From Oscillospiraceae bacterium (GTDB lineage: Bacteria > Bacillota > Clostridia > Oscillospirales > Oscillospiraceae), in NCBI GenBank assembly GCA_910575505.1, contig CAJTFK010000008.1:96974-160973 (forward strand): a stretch of DNA of 64,000 nt, written 5' to 3'. The position numbers were made by a program, and so were the translations under genes. Position 1 is the first letter of the stretch. The number at the start of each line of letters is the position of its first letter. Of the stretch, positions 1-8,274 are shown in pieces. The notes under the pieces were generated by a model. That model saw only the letters and a list, made by a program, of their open reading frames with translations, was not told the DNA's origin and searched no databases.

Positions 1-1
1 C

Positions 2-931
2 CAGTTCGGCCACGCCGGGGTGGACCCGAACTTCGGAGGCGGCGGCGGGTTTGACGGCGGCTTTGACTTCGGAGACCTGGGAGACATCTTCGGCAGCTTT
101 TTTGGCGGCGGCTTCGGCGGCGGCCGGCGGAGCAATCCCAACGCCCCCCAGCGGGGGGAGAGCATCCGTATTTCCCTGACCATTGACTTTGAGGAAGCCG
201 CCTTCGGCTGTGAGAAGGCCGTCACCATCGAGCGGGCGGAGGCCTGCCCCACCTGCCAGGGCAGCGGCTGCGCCTCCGGCACCACGCCGGAGACCTGCTC
301 CAAGTGCCGCGGCACCGGTACGGTTCAGGTGCGCCGGCAGACCCCCATGGGCGTGTTTGCCACCCCCTCCGCCTGCCCCGACTGCGGCGGCAAGGGCCGG
401 ATCATCCGCCAGCCCTGCAAGGACTGCCGGGGCTCGGGCTTCGTCCGGAAGCGGAAGACCATTCAGGCCAGCGTGCCCGCAGGCATCGACAACGGCCAGA
501 CCATCTCCATCCGGGGGCAGGGCAGCGCCGGCAAAAACGGCGGCCCCGCCGGCGACCTGCTGATTACCATTGCCGTCCGGCCGCACGAGCTGTTCCGGCG
601 TGAGGGCACCTCCGTCCTCTGCGAGACCCCCATCACCTTTGCCCAGGCGGTGCTGGGGGCGGAGCTGGAGATCCCCACCATTGACGGCAAGGTGAAATAC
701 GACCTCCCGGAGGGCACTCAGAGCGGCTCCACCTTCCGGCTCAAGGGGAAGGGCATTCCCTCCCTCAATGGCCGGGGCCGGGGGGACCAGTATGTCACCG
801 TCTACATTGAGACGCCCCGGAACCTGAACCACGAGCAGAAGGAGGCCCTGAAAAAGTTTGCTGAAACCATGGGGGACGACAACTATCAGGAGCGGAAGGG
901 TCTCTTCGGCAAGAACAAGAAAAAGAGGTGA
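2..931 (+). CDS. dnaJ: Chaperone DnaJ, 3' portion (5' end outside window)
   Basis: Hsp40 co-chaperone that delivers unfolded clients to DnaK and stimulates its ATPase. The open frame runs in from the window edge, where the end of a J-domain (QFGHAGVDP) is visible, so the first ~70-80 residues are missing. A Gly/Phe-rich linker follows, then four zinc-finger repeats (CPTCQGSG, CSKCRGTG, CPDCGGKG, CKDCRGSG) and the C-terminal client-binding domains. The stop overlaps the start of the next gene by 4 nt (GTGA), so the two are translationally coupled. The identity is secure; grpE and dnaK would be expected upstream. Confidence 0.97.
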   Translation, partial: QFGHAGVDPNFGGGGGFDGGFDFGDLGDIFGSFFGGGFGGGRRSNPNAPQRGESIRISLTIDFEEAAFGCEKAVTIERAEACPTCQGSGCASGTTPETCSKCRGTGTVQVRRQTPMGVFATPSACPDCGGKGRIIRQPCKDCRGSGFVRKRKTIQASVPAGIDNGQTISIRGQGSAGKNGGPAGDLLITIAVRPHELFRREGTSVLCETPITFAQAVLGAELEIPTIDGKVKYDLPEGTQSGSTFRLKGKGIPSLNGRGRGDQYVTVYIETPRNLNHEQKEALKKFAETMGDDNYQERKGLFGKNKKKR

Positions 932-1746
932 GGCCCGTGTATCTGGCTGACTGCCATACCCATTCCCGCATCTCTCCCGACGCCTCCGTCTCCATGACGG
1001 ATATGGCGGAGGCCGCCCTGGCGGCGGGACTCCGGGAAATCTGCTTTACCGACCATGTGGAGCCTGTGGCCTGGAATGGCCGGGACCCCATTCTCAGCTA
1101 TGACTGGGACGCCCTGTCACGGGAGTATCAGGCGGCCCGGGCCGCCCTGGGGGACCGCATCCGGATCCGGCTGGGCATTGAGCTGGGGGAGGCCTGCCTG
1201 GACCTGTCCCGGACGGAGGCGCTTCTGTCGGAGGCCCCGGAGCTGGATTTCATCATCGGGTCCACGCACATCCTGTCTCCGGCCTTTCAGATGATCGACC
1301 TCTATTTCTTTCATCCGAAGGATGAGGCGGAGGCCCACCGGGGCATCCGGGACTATCTGGAGCTGGTCCGGCGGAACGCGGAGTGGGGCGGCTTCGACGT
1401 GCTGGGACACCTGACCCTGCCGCTGCGCTATCTCAACGAGAATCAGGGCCTTCACATGAGCTTTGACGGCTATGAGGCGGAGATCGGAGAGATTTTCCGC
1501 ATCCTCATCCAAAACGGCTGCGGCATTGAGGTGAACACCAACCGGGGCAACACCCCCCTGCCCGACGGCAAGTGGCTGCGGATGTACCGGGAATTGGGCG
1601 GCGAAATCGTCACACTGGGCAGCGATGCTCACACGACGGAGTTCGTGGGCTGCGCCGTCCGGGAGCGGCAGGAGCTGCTGCGCCAGTGCGGCTTCCGGCG
1701 CTTCTGCACCTTTGAGAAGCGGAAGCCGGTCTGGCATGAGCTCTGA
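928..1746 (+). CDS. hisJ: PHP-family histidinol-phosphatase (HisJ-like)
   Basis: 272-residue PHP-domain metal-dependent phosphoesterase, most like HisJ histidinol-phosphatase, which converts histidinol phosphate to histidinol in histidine biosynthesis. Metal-binding motifs appear in PHP order: the N-terminal HTH (DCHTHS), FTDH, GIELGE, GSTH, LGH and the C-terminal LGSDAH. The GTG start at 928 overlaps the dnaJ stop; a GTG at 937 is an alternative. No other his gene is nearby, so another PHP phosphatase substrate remains possible. The family call is firm and the substrate is inferred. Confidence 0.82.
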   Translation: MRPVYLADCHTHSRISPDASVSMTDMAEAALAAGLREICFTDHVEPVAWNGRDPILSYDWDALSREYQAARAALGDRIRIRLGIELGEACLDLSRTEALLSEAPELDFIIGSTHILSPAFQMIDLYFFHPKDEAEAHRGIRDYLELVRRNAEWGGFDVLGHLTLPLRYLNENQGLHMSFDGYEAEIGEIFRILIQNGCGIEVNTNRGNTPLPDGKWLRMYRELGGEIVTLGSDAHTTEFVGCAVRERQELLRQCGFRRFCTFEKRKPVWHEL

Positions 1747-1924
1747 GCCGGGCCCCCCGGAGCGCCTCCCTTGCCGGCCCTCCCGGGGAAATGGCCTGGT
1801 CAGGGGACCAGGCCCCACAGGGTGTTCTGCCGGTATAATCAGCACAGTTGAAAATCGGTATCTGCCGTTTTCAGGCAGCGGCGGAGCCGCTGCCCGGATT
1901 TCCCTGTGTGCTGACTGTGAAGGG

Positions 1925-1968
1925 CACCGCAGCCGAAAAGAAGCATCAGCTTCTTTTCGGCTGCGGTG
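1925..1968. repeat. Perfect 20-bp inverted repeat between hisJ and rpiB
   Basis: Two perfectly complementary 20-nt arms (1925-1944 and 1949-1968) enclose a 4-nt ATCA loop. There is no T-tract on either side, so it is not a classical intrinsic terminator, although it could end the dnaJ-hisJ transcript with help from factors. The rest of 1747-2012 shows no gene. Confidence 0.7.
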
Positions 1969-2012
1969 ACTCTGAAATGCGTGAGAAGGCGCTCCCGTTT
2001 TGAGGGTTCATA

Positions 2013-2041
2013 TTGATTTTTTTCTCCGTCTGGAGTACAAT
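2013..2041 (+). promoter_or_regulatory. Sigma-A promoter for rpiB
   Basis: TTGATT (2013-2018) and TACAAT (2036-2041) are separated by exactly 17 bp. The start site would be near 2048, giving a leader of about 120 nt before rpiB. Confidence 0.65.
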
Positions 2042-2168
2042 AGAGGCGGAAAGCCGGAGAGAAAGAAAGCCCCGCGGGTTTTGGACGCGGGCCCTCCGGC
2101 ATGTTGGGGGCGTCGGGCGGCCTGACATAAAACACATCAAATCTGAGAAGACTGGGAGGAAATCCACC

Positions 2169-2606
2169 ATGAAAATTGCGTTAGGCTGCGACCACGGCGG
2201 CTATGCCCTGAAACAGCACGTCATTCAGGTTCTGGAGCGTCTGGGCCATACCTGTGAGGACTTTGGCTGCTTCTCTACGGAGAGCTGCGACTATCCCGAT
2301 TTCGGCGCTGCCGCCGCCCGGGCCGTGGCGGAGGGCAGCTGTGAGAGGGGCATCGTCATCTGCACCACCGGCATCGGCATCTCCATCGCGGCCAACAAGG
2401 TCAGGGGCGTCCGCTGCGCCCACTGCGCCGACTGCCTTCAGGCGGAGATGACCCGCCGGCACAACGACGCCAACATGATGGCCATTGGCGCGGGCTTCAC
2501 CGGGCCCAACATGGCGGAGCGGATGGTGGAGGTTTTCCTCTCCACCGAGTTTGAGGGCGGACGCCACGCCCGCCGGGTGGACAAGATGATGGCCCTGGAG
2601 GGCTGA
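2169..2606 (+). CDS. rpiB: Ribose-5-phosphate isomerase B
   Basis: 145-residue RpiB/LacAB-family sugar isomerase interconverting ribose-5-phosphate and ribulose-5-phosphate in the pentose phosphate pathway. Visible hallmarks are the N-terminal CDHGG, the catalytic cysteine in ICTTGIG (Cys65), the following phosphate-binding loop, and RHNDANMM with the catalytic-site histidine (His98). The length matches the family. The start is placed at the ATG behind GGGAGG; an upstream in-frame extension to 2013 has no such site and overlaps the promoter. An allose-6-phosphate isomerase role cannot be excluded by sequence alone. Confidence 0.93.
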   Translation: MKIALGCDHGGYALKQHVIQVLERLGHTCEDFGCFSTESCDYPDFGAAAARAVAEGSCERGIVICTTGIGISIAANKVRGVRCAHCADCLQAEMTRRHNDANMMAIGAGFTGPNMAERMVEVFLSTEFEGGRHARRVDKMMALEG

Positions 2607-2645
2607 ACCCGGAGGGGCGCAGTTTTATAGAAAAGAGGTGCGGAG

Positions 2646-3701
2646 ATGGCGGGAGCCAAAGGCTACAGCAGCTACCGGGGCCGGGAGCCCAAACTGAAGA
2701 TCATTCTGGCGGTATTTCTGGTCCTGGTGATTCTGGCTGCCGCCGCCGTAATCTATATCCAGCAGAACTTGGTTGTCTATGGCGACGACGGCCGCTACCG
2801 GCTGGACCTTCCCTGGCAGGAGGACATTGCCGCCCCGGACGCCGGCACGCCGCCGGAGGAAGCGCCTCAGGTGGAGCTGGTGATTCAGGAGCCGGAGGCT
2901 CCGCCCTCCTCTCTGACGCTGTCCCTTTCCGCGGCGCCGCTGACCATGGAGGTCTGGGAGGCGGTCCGGGGACAGGCGTTCGACGCCGTCTGTGTGACGC
3001 TGAAGGATACCGCCGGGAGTCTGTACTTTGACGCAGCACATGGGGTCTCCGGCGGGGTGCGGACCCAGGCGGACACCGCCGCCGCCCTGGCCGCCCTCAC
3101 CGGACGGGAGGACGTGGTCTCGGTGGCCCGGTTCTCCTGCCTCCACGACCCCCGGACGGCCAATTCCAACGTTCGGAACCTGGCCCTGCGGAATACCGGC
3201 GGCTATATCTTCTACGACGGGAACAACAGCCAGTGGCTGGATCCCACCAAGCCTGCCGCCCGGGAGTATCTCTGCGGTCTGGTGGGCGAAATCGCGGCGC
3301 TGGGCTTTGACGAGATTCTGCTGACGGACCTGAGCTATCCCACAGAGGGGAAGATCAACAAGATTGACTACAACGGAGACGGCCCCCTGGAGGACAATCT
3401 AAAGCTGCTGCTGACAGAGCTCAAGGCGGCTCTGGAGCCCTATGAGGGCGTGACCCTCTCCCTGGAGCTGCCGGAGACTGTCATCACCGCAGGCTATGAC
3501 CCGGTTTCCGGCCAGAAGCTGGCGGACCTTGCCCCGCTGGTGGACCGCGTTTATGCCGTGACGGAGCCGGACCGGGCGGAGGCCCTGGCTGAAGCCGTGA
3601 AGACCGCCGGCGAGAACACCCTGTTTGTGCCGGAGCTGGCGGCGGACGACCCGGATTTGAGCGGCCCGCGGCTTGTGCTGCCCGCCCCGCCGGAGGCCTG
3701 A
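2646..3701 (+). CDS. Membrane-anchored putative glycoside hydrolase (DUF4015-like)
   Basis: 351-residue protein: a short basic N-terminus, one transmembrane anchor (about residues 17-40), a Pro/Glu-rich linker (60-95), then an extracytoplasmic domain. The extracellular part resembles the TIM-barrel-like 'putative glycoside hydrolase' family PF13200/DUF4015 in the pattern VCVTLKD, YIFYDGN, WLDPTKPAAREY and GFDEILLTDLSYP. Substrate unknown; a role on cell-wall or surface polysaccharide is inference. A ribosome site (AGAGGTG) precedes the ATG, and a strong terminator follows the stop closely. It may be co-transcribed with rpiB, 39 nt upstream. Confidence 0.72.
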   Translation: MAGAKGYSSYRGREPKLKIILAVFLVLVILAAAAVIYIQQNLVVYGDDGRYRLDLPWQEDIAAPDAGTPPEEAPQVELVIQEPEAPPSSLTLSLSAAPLTMEVWEAVRGQAFDAVCVTLKDTAGSLYFDAAHGVSGGVRTQADTAAALAALTGREDVVSVARFSCLHDPRTANSNVRNLALRNTGGYIFYDGNNSQWLDPTKPAAREYLCGLVGEIAALGFDEILLTDLSYPTEGKINKIDYNGDGPLEDNLKLLLTELKAALEPYEGVTLSLELPETVITAGYDPVSGQKLADLAPLVDRVYAVTEPDRAEALAEAVKTAGENTLFVPELAADDPDLSGPRLVLPAPPEA

Positions 3702-3722
3702 GCGCCAATCAGACAAAACCAG

Positions 3723-3760
3723 AACCGTGAGGACAAACGGATTGTCCTCACGGTTTTTTT
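3723..3760 (+). terminator. Rho-independent terminator after the DUF4015-like gene
   Basis: 14-bp perfect stem (3723-3736 with 3742-3755), 5-nt loop, run of seven T ending at 3760. Confidence 0.92.
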
Positions 3761-3780
3761 GGCTTTTTTGATTTTTCAGC

Positions 3781-4638
3781 TTATGCCTCTGTCCAGAAGC
3801 GCTGGAGGTCCCTCAGGGACCGGCGGCCGGCAAAATAGCCCTCCTGCCACAGAGCGCGGAGCGTATCCAGATTTTTTTCCGTGCGGGAACAGCCCAGGGT
3901 GTCCTCCGGCTCGATGACCAGAACCCTGCCCTCCCGTTCCAGGGCAAACAGCTCCTCACGGCAGGCGTTGTACCGTTCCGACCGGCCCCGAAGCGTGTCC
4001 ATAAAGGCGGGGTATTTCCGGAAGACCCGGCCCAGGGCCCGGAGGGAGCCGTCTCCCTTTTTGTAATAGTTCCGTTCCCGGGTCAGCACCACCGCCACCC
4101 GGTCGCAGCCCGCCTCAAAGGCCCGCCTCCAGGGGATGGCGTCGGCACAGCCGCCGTCCAGATAAGGCTGGCCGTCCACCCAGATGATGGGGAACATCAG
4201 AGGAATGGCGCAGGTGGCCTCCAGCAGCAGGTTGGGAGAGTCCCGCCGGGGGACCGGCCGGTATTCCGCCCGGCCGGTGTTCAGATTGGTCACCACCGCT
4301 TCCACCGTGCCGGGATAGGCCTCGAAGGCGTCATAGTCAAAGGGAATGAGCTCGTTGGGAATGGTCTCATAGGCAAATTTCAGTCCGAAATAGCTGCGGT
4401 TTCTGGGATTCGCCAGGTTCCGCCAGCCCATGTAGCGGCGGTCCCCGGCGTAGTGAGTAATCAGCTGGAGATTCCGCCGGCTCTGCCGGGACAGATAGCT
4501 GACGCCATAGGCAATGCCGGCGGAGACGCCTACGGTGTAATCCGGCAGGGGCAGGCCGCCGTCCAAAAAGGCGTCGCACACCCCGGCGGAAAAGATGGTC
4601 CGCAGGGCTCCGCCCTCCAATACCAATCCGGTTTTCAT
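3781..4638 (-). CDS. Patatin-like phospholipase (YjjU-type)
   Basis: 285-residue patatin-family lipid acyl hydrolase. The N-terminal glycine-rich oxyanion segment (LEGGALR), the nucleophile elbow GVSAG (Ser39, residues 37-41) and the catalytic-dyad aspartate in LDGG (Asp161) are all present and in the right order, so the enzyme should be active. No signal peptide is seen, so it probably acts on the cytoplasmic face of the membrane. It is the last gene of a minus-strand group that begins with the LTA-synthase gene, but a 126-bp gap suggests separate transcription. The substrate is not predictable. Confidence 0.87.
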   Translation of the reverse strand: MKTGLVLEGGALRTIFSAGVCDAFLDGGLPLPDYTVGVSAGIAYGVSYLSRQSRRNLQLITHYAGDRRYMGWRNLANPRNRSYFGLKFAYETIPNELIPFDYDAFEAYPGTVEAVVTNLNTGRAEYRPVPRRDSPNLLLEATCAIPLMFPIIWVDGQPYLDGGCADAIPWRRAFEAGCDRVAVVLTRERNYYKKGDGSLRALGRVFRKYPAFMDTLRGRSERYNACREELFALEREGRVLVIEPEDTLGCSRTEKNLDTLRALWQEGYFAGRRSLRDLQRFWTEA

Positions 4639-4764
4639 AGAAAGGTCACCTCATTTTTTTGCTGTTTACTATTTTGCAATGGAGGCCCCGGTATTTCCGG
4701 GGAGATGGGCCGCCCAAGCGGCCCCGCAAAGAGTTCCCCGATGGAGCACGTTCCGCCGCGGCGG

Positions 4765-5277
4765 TCACGCCTGGAAGAACCGCTTCCGCAGACGGAGACG
4801 CCACAGCCGTTCCATCCGCTCAATCACCCGGTCCGTCAGCAGGAATACCAGACTGCCCAGGACCAGCAGCAGGGCGGTCCACAGAGGCCCGCCGGACTCC
4901 GCCGGAAGGCCCAGCAGCCGCCAGACCAGACCGTAGAGCAGGAGCATGGCGGTATTGCAGACGGCCAGCCGGACCGCCAGCCGGAGAAGCCGGGAGGGCA
5001 GGGCGGCAATCCTGGGCCGGAGCATGGGATACCAGCCGAAAAACAGGTACACCAGGGCCGCTTCCAGATTCACCGCCAGAGGCAGGGCCAGAAGGGCCGC
5101 GGCGGCGTAGGCGGTGGCGGCGGTCCGGGTCCCGTATTCCAGCCGCACCGGCAGCAGCACCACCATGGCCAGAATGGGGGAGCAGAGAACGGCGGAGGGG
5201 GTGGACAGAATCAGCAGAACCGCGGCCAGGCTTACCAGTATGCCGCAAAAGGCCATCCGGCGGCTCCGGGTCCTCAT
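4765..5277 (-). CDS. Integral membrane protein coupled to LTA synthase
   Basis: 170-residue very hydrophobic protein with about five or six transmembrane segments (IlvSLAAVLL-type, VVLLPVRL, ATAYAAAALLALPL, LVYLFFGW, LLLVLGSLVFLL) and a basic C-terminus. The ATG at 5277 overlaps the stop of the upstream LTA-synthase-like gene by 4 nt (ATGA), so the two are translationally coupled. The hydrophobic pattern resembles small ECF S-component-like membrane proteins, but no family signature is decisive. A supporting role in envelope glycopolymer synthesis is inferred only from coupling. Confidence 0.72.
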   Translation of the reverse strand: MRTRSRRMAFCGILVSLAAVLLILSTPSAVLCSPILAMVVLLPVRLEYGTRTAATAYAAAALLALPLAVNLEAALVYLFFGWYPMLRPRIAALPSRLLRLAVRLAVCNTAMLLLYGLVWRLLGLPAESGGPLWTALLLVLGSLVFLLTDRVIERMERLWRLRLRKRFFQA

Positions 5278-7169
5278 TCGATCTCCTTGCAGCAGAGCTT
5301 GTAATAGCTCCACCGCCGCCATTTTTGAATCAGCTCCGATTGAGCCTCGTTCAGCGTTCCGGCGTCACTGCCGTCAGGGAGGAGGCAGGCTGTTTTCTGC
5401 ACCACCGGCAGCTCCCGGCGGAGCTGGTTGAGAAAGGCGAACCAGGCCGTTTCCTCGCCCCGGCCCGTCAGCTCCAGCACCAGGGCCCCCAGGAAGCTGG
5501 CGGAGAGTGTCCCGTTCTCCGGCAGGTCCAGGCTCCGGACGGTCCGGGCCCAGTCCAGGGCCTCCGCCGCCGCGTCGTTGGCCCAGATGACATAGGGGGT
5601 TTCGTAGGAGGCCATGGACATCTCGCCCCCCTCCTCCGCCGGGCCCACGTCCAGTCCCAGCTCCCGGTAGGCCAGCTGGCGGTCCCCCAGATAGGGCAGG
5701 TGGTCTCCGAAGAAAACCAGCACCACCGGTTCCTCCTGCGTCTCAAAATAGCTCCGGAGGCGGCCCAGCATGGCGTCGGCGTCCCGGGCCCCCTCCACGT
5801 AGACCCGCAGAAGGGTCTCCGCCTCCTCGGACAGCTCCGCCGAGACCTCCAGAGGCGGAAAAACGTAGTCCGGACCGTATTTGTCGGCGGTGTAGGACAT
5901 GTGGTTTTGAATGGTGGTGGTGAAATGGAAGAGGGGCGTCCCCGCCGCCGACTCGAAGTCTTCTTCAATCAGGTCCGCCAGATATCCGTCGGTGACCCAG
6001 CGGCCCTTGTACTCCATGTTCTCCATCTGATTGGCAAACAGGGTTTCCTCCGCCCCCAGCCAGCGGTAGACATTTTCCCGGTTGTAAAACCAGTTGTCGC
6101 CGGGATGGAAGAAGGACGTCTCATACCCCTCTCCGGCAAAGACCCGAAAGAGGCTGTCCAGGTTCCGGTTTACCACCCGGAAGGCGGAGGTGGCGGAGGC
6201 GGACAGGGCGTTGGTCTGCATACCCGTCAGCACGTCGAACTCCGTGTTGGCGGTGCCTCCGGCAAAGCCGGGCACCACTATATGGCCGCTGAGGGCGTGG
6301 GGGTCCCGCCGCAGGGCGTGAAGATTGGGCAGGGGATCATCCTCCGGGCCGTAGGTGAACACCGGCTGATCGGTGATGTCGGAAAAAGCCTCGTTCATGA
6401 CCATCACCACGCTGACCGGCGCACCCTGGCCGGGCTGGGCGGCGGCAGCGTCCCAGCGGGCGGCCTCCGTCTTGCTGAACCCGGCGGGCCGGTCGATGGG
6501 ATAGGTGGTGAACTGATGGCAGAAGCTGTAGGGAAAACCCAGCTCATTGAACACCGAGGGAATATAGTAGGGATTGGACACCTGAAAGGAATTATACAGG
6601 CCGTCGGACGCGTAAACAGTCAGAATCAGTCCCGCCAGCACCGCCAGGCTGGCGGCGGCCCCCAGCAGCCGCCCCGTGCGTTCCCGCAGGTGGGGGATAG
6701 GACGGCAGCCAATCAGGCGGCCCAGCAGAAGCAGAATCAGGGTGGCCAGCAGGAGGGCGGTGATCTGTACCATAGGATAGGAGATGTCATAAGTTCCCAG
6801 GGCGCTGCCCACCTCCTTCAGCAGGGCGAAGTCCCGGGGGAACACCGGTTCGTCCCGAACCTCGATTTTGACCCGGTTGGCGATGGACAGGGCCCCCGCC
6901 AGCAGGTTTACCAGGGCGGCGCTGTAGAATACGTTTTGGAACAGGCAGGTCCCCGCCAGAATCAGCAGTCCGATGGGCAGGGCGTTGAGGACAATCAGCA
7001 GAGGCTGACGGAGCAGGCCGGAGAGCATCCCCCGGAAGGCGTTGGGCTGGCACCAGAGCACCAGCAGCGTGACGGCTCCCGCCAGCAGCACCGCCGCCAG
7101 AAACGTCTGGCGCAGAGTGAGCTTCTTAAGCTTGACATAGCGTTCTTTCAAATCGGCAGATCCTTTCAT
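5274..7169 (-). CDS. LTA synthase family protein (membrane sulfatase-fold phosphoglycerol transferase)
   Basis: 631-residue polytopic enzyme: five or so transmembrane helices in residues 20-190, then an extracellular alkaline-phosphatase/sulfatase-fold domain. Residues matching the LtaS metal/catalytic set are visible: Glu260 (NEAFSD), the nucleophile Thr306 (GGTANTEFD) and Asp489-His490 (FFGDHLPYLG). Such enzymes transfer glycerol phosphate from phosphatidylglycerol to lipoteichoic acid or related polymers. Whether this is a true LTA polymerase or a primase/modifier is not decidable here. It is first in an operon with the membrane protein at 4765-5277. Confidence 0.9.
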   Translation of the reverse strand: MKGSADLKERYVKLKKLTLRQTFLAAVLLAGAVTLLVLWCQPNAFRGMLSGLLRQPLLIVLNALPIGLLILAGTCLFQNVFYSAALVNLLAGALSIANRVKIEVRDEPVFPRDFALLKEVGSALGTYDISYPMVQITALLLATLILLLLGRLIGCRPIPHLRERTGRLLGAAASLAVLAGLILTVYASDGLYNSFQVSNPYYIPSVFNELGFPYSFCHQFTTYPIDRPAGFSKTEAARWDAAAAQPGQGAPVSVVMVMNEAFSDITDQPVFTYGPEDDPLPNLHALRRDPHALSGHIVVPGFAGGTANTEFDVLTGMQTNALSASATSAFRVVNRNLDSLFRVFAGEGYETSFFHPGDNWFYNRENVYRWLGAEETLFANQMENMEYKGRWVTDGYLADLIEEDFESAAGTPLFHFTTTIQNHMSYTADKYGPDYVFPPLEVSAELSEEAETLLRVYVEGARDADAMLGRLRSYFETQEEPVVLVFFGDHLPYLGDRQLAYRELGLDVGPAEEGGEMSMASYETPYVIWANDAAAEALDWARTVRSLDLPENGTLSASFLGALVLELTGRGEETAWFAFLNQLRRELPVVQKTACLLPDGSDAGTLNEAQSELIQKWRRWSYYKLCCKEIE

Positions 7170-7183
7170 AGGCGATATCCTCT

Positions 7184-7211
7184 ATTATAGGACGTTTCTC
7201 TGAAAAATCAA
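7184..7211 (-). promoter_or_regulatory. Promoter for the LTA-synthase operon
   Basis: On the minus strand, TTGATT (7206-7211) and a consensus TATAAT (7184-7189) are 16 bp apart, about 15 bp upstream of the start codon, so the leader is very short. Confidence 0.6.
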
Positions 7212-7336
7212 GAAAAACCGGCGGCTCTATGATTCATAGGGTGACATTTCCCCGGTTTTGTGGGATACTGACGGCAGCGGAAGACCGGTCCGTTTCCCCA
7301 CAGGGGGAACGGCGGGGAACAGGAGGGGAGATGCCC

Positions 7337-8209
7337 ATGGATGCGAAAGCGACTGGAGAACTGATCGCCGCCCGGCGGCGGGCGCTGGGATGGAATCAGG
7401 CGGAGCTGGCGGAGCGGCTCCACGTGACGGACAAGGCCGTCAGCCGCTGGGAGACGGGCCGGGGAATGCCGGGCCTGGACAGCCTGGAGCCTCTGTCGGA
7501 GGCCCTGGGCCTGTCGGTCAGCGAGCTGCTCGGCGGAAAGGAACTGACACAGGAGGAATTGCCGAAAGCGGCGGGAGGACAGATTATGGAGAGCATGAAG
7601 CAGGGATACAGATGGAAGCGGCTGGCCTGGCTGGCCATGGCGGCGGTGACGGCCCTGGCTGTCTGGGGAATCAGCGTGTCCCTCCAGGCCCAGCGGGAGC
7701 AGGCGGAGCGGGACGCCCACTACGCCGCCTCAGTTCACTTTGAGGACGGTGAAGCCCTGGCGCAGGGGACGGCGGCCTATTTTCAGGACCAGGACCCCCA
7801 ATTTGACGCCAGAACGCTGGAGGTCCGGGAGCGGGAGGCGAAGGGGGATTACCTGGCCCTCCTCTGCGGAGATAAGGCGGGAGAGTGGTGCATGAGCCTC
7901 TGGCAGAGAGACACGCTCTTCCCGGACCGCTACTGTCCCATCGGAGGCCGGGTCCGGGTGAACCCGGGCGTCAATGGGCTGCTGGTGTGGAATTTCGGAG
8001 ACCCGGAAAACGCAGTGGTGGTGACCTCCGGCGTGGAGCTGCCGGAGAAGGCGGTCCGTTATGAGTGGAGCCATGACGGCATAGGGGTTCGGGGCGTGAT
8101 CTGGGAAGACCGGGTGCTGGATCTCTGTCTCACGACCTTTCATGATGCCGGTAATTCGATTTACCCCCGTCCCTACCTGTTTGATGATTACGGGAATTAT
8201 ATCCGGTAA
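7337..8209 (+). CDS. XRE-family regulator with transmembrane anchor and sensory C-terminus
   Basis: 290 residues. An N-terminal Cro/C1-type helix-turn-helix (about 5-60: LIAARRRALGWNQAELAERL, then VTDKAVSRWETG) is followed by one transmembrane helix (about 90-110) and an extracytoplasmic domain of ~180 residues without a recognised family. The ATG at 7337 lies 8 nt from AGGAGGGG; an ATG at 7331 is too close. The architecture suggests a membrane-tethered transcription factor responding to an envelope signal. It diverges from the LTA-synthase operon, a possible target, but that is inference. Confidence 0.85.
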   Translation: MDAKATGELIAARRRALGWNQAELAERLHVTDKAVSRWETGRGMPGLDSLEPLSEALGLSVSELLGGKELTQEELPKAAGGQIMESMKQGYRWKRLAWLAMAAVTALAVWGISVSLQAQREQAERDAHYAASVHFEDGEALAQGTAAYFQDQDPQFDARTLEVREREAKGDYLALLCGDKAGEWCMSLWQRDTLFPDRYCPIGGRVRVNPGVNGLLVWNFGDPENAVVVTSGVELPEKAVRYEWSHDGIGVRGVIWEDRVLDLCLTTFHDAGNSIYPRPYLFDDYGNYIR

Positions 8210-8217
8210 CGGTGCAA

Positions 8218-8252
8218 AACGCCTCTCCGCACGATAACGGAGGGGCGTTTTT
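8218..8252. terminator. Bidirectional terminator
   Basis: 12-bp stem (8218-8229 with 8238-8249, one G-U pair) followed by TTTTT on the plus strand and TTTT on the minus strand. It serves the XRE gene and the convergent COG0523 gene. Confidence 0.85.
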
Positions 8253-8274
8253 CTGCGCTGTATTACAATGCGTA

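Noticed and set aside
4659..7190. 843-codon plus-strand open frame over the LTA-synthase operon
   Set aside because: The product is a Pro/Gly/Arg/Gln-rich low-complexity string; the minus strand encodes a complete LtaS-type enzyme with its catalytic residues.
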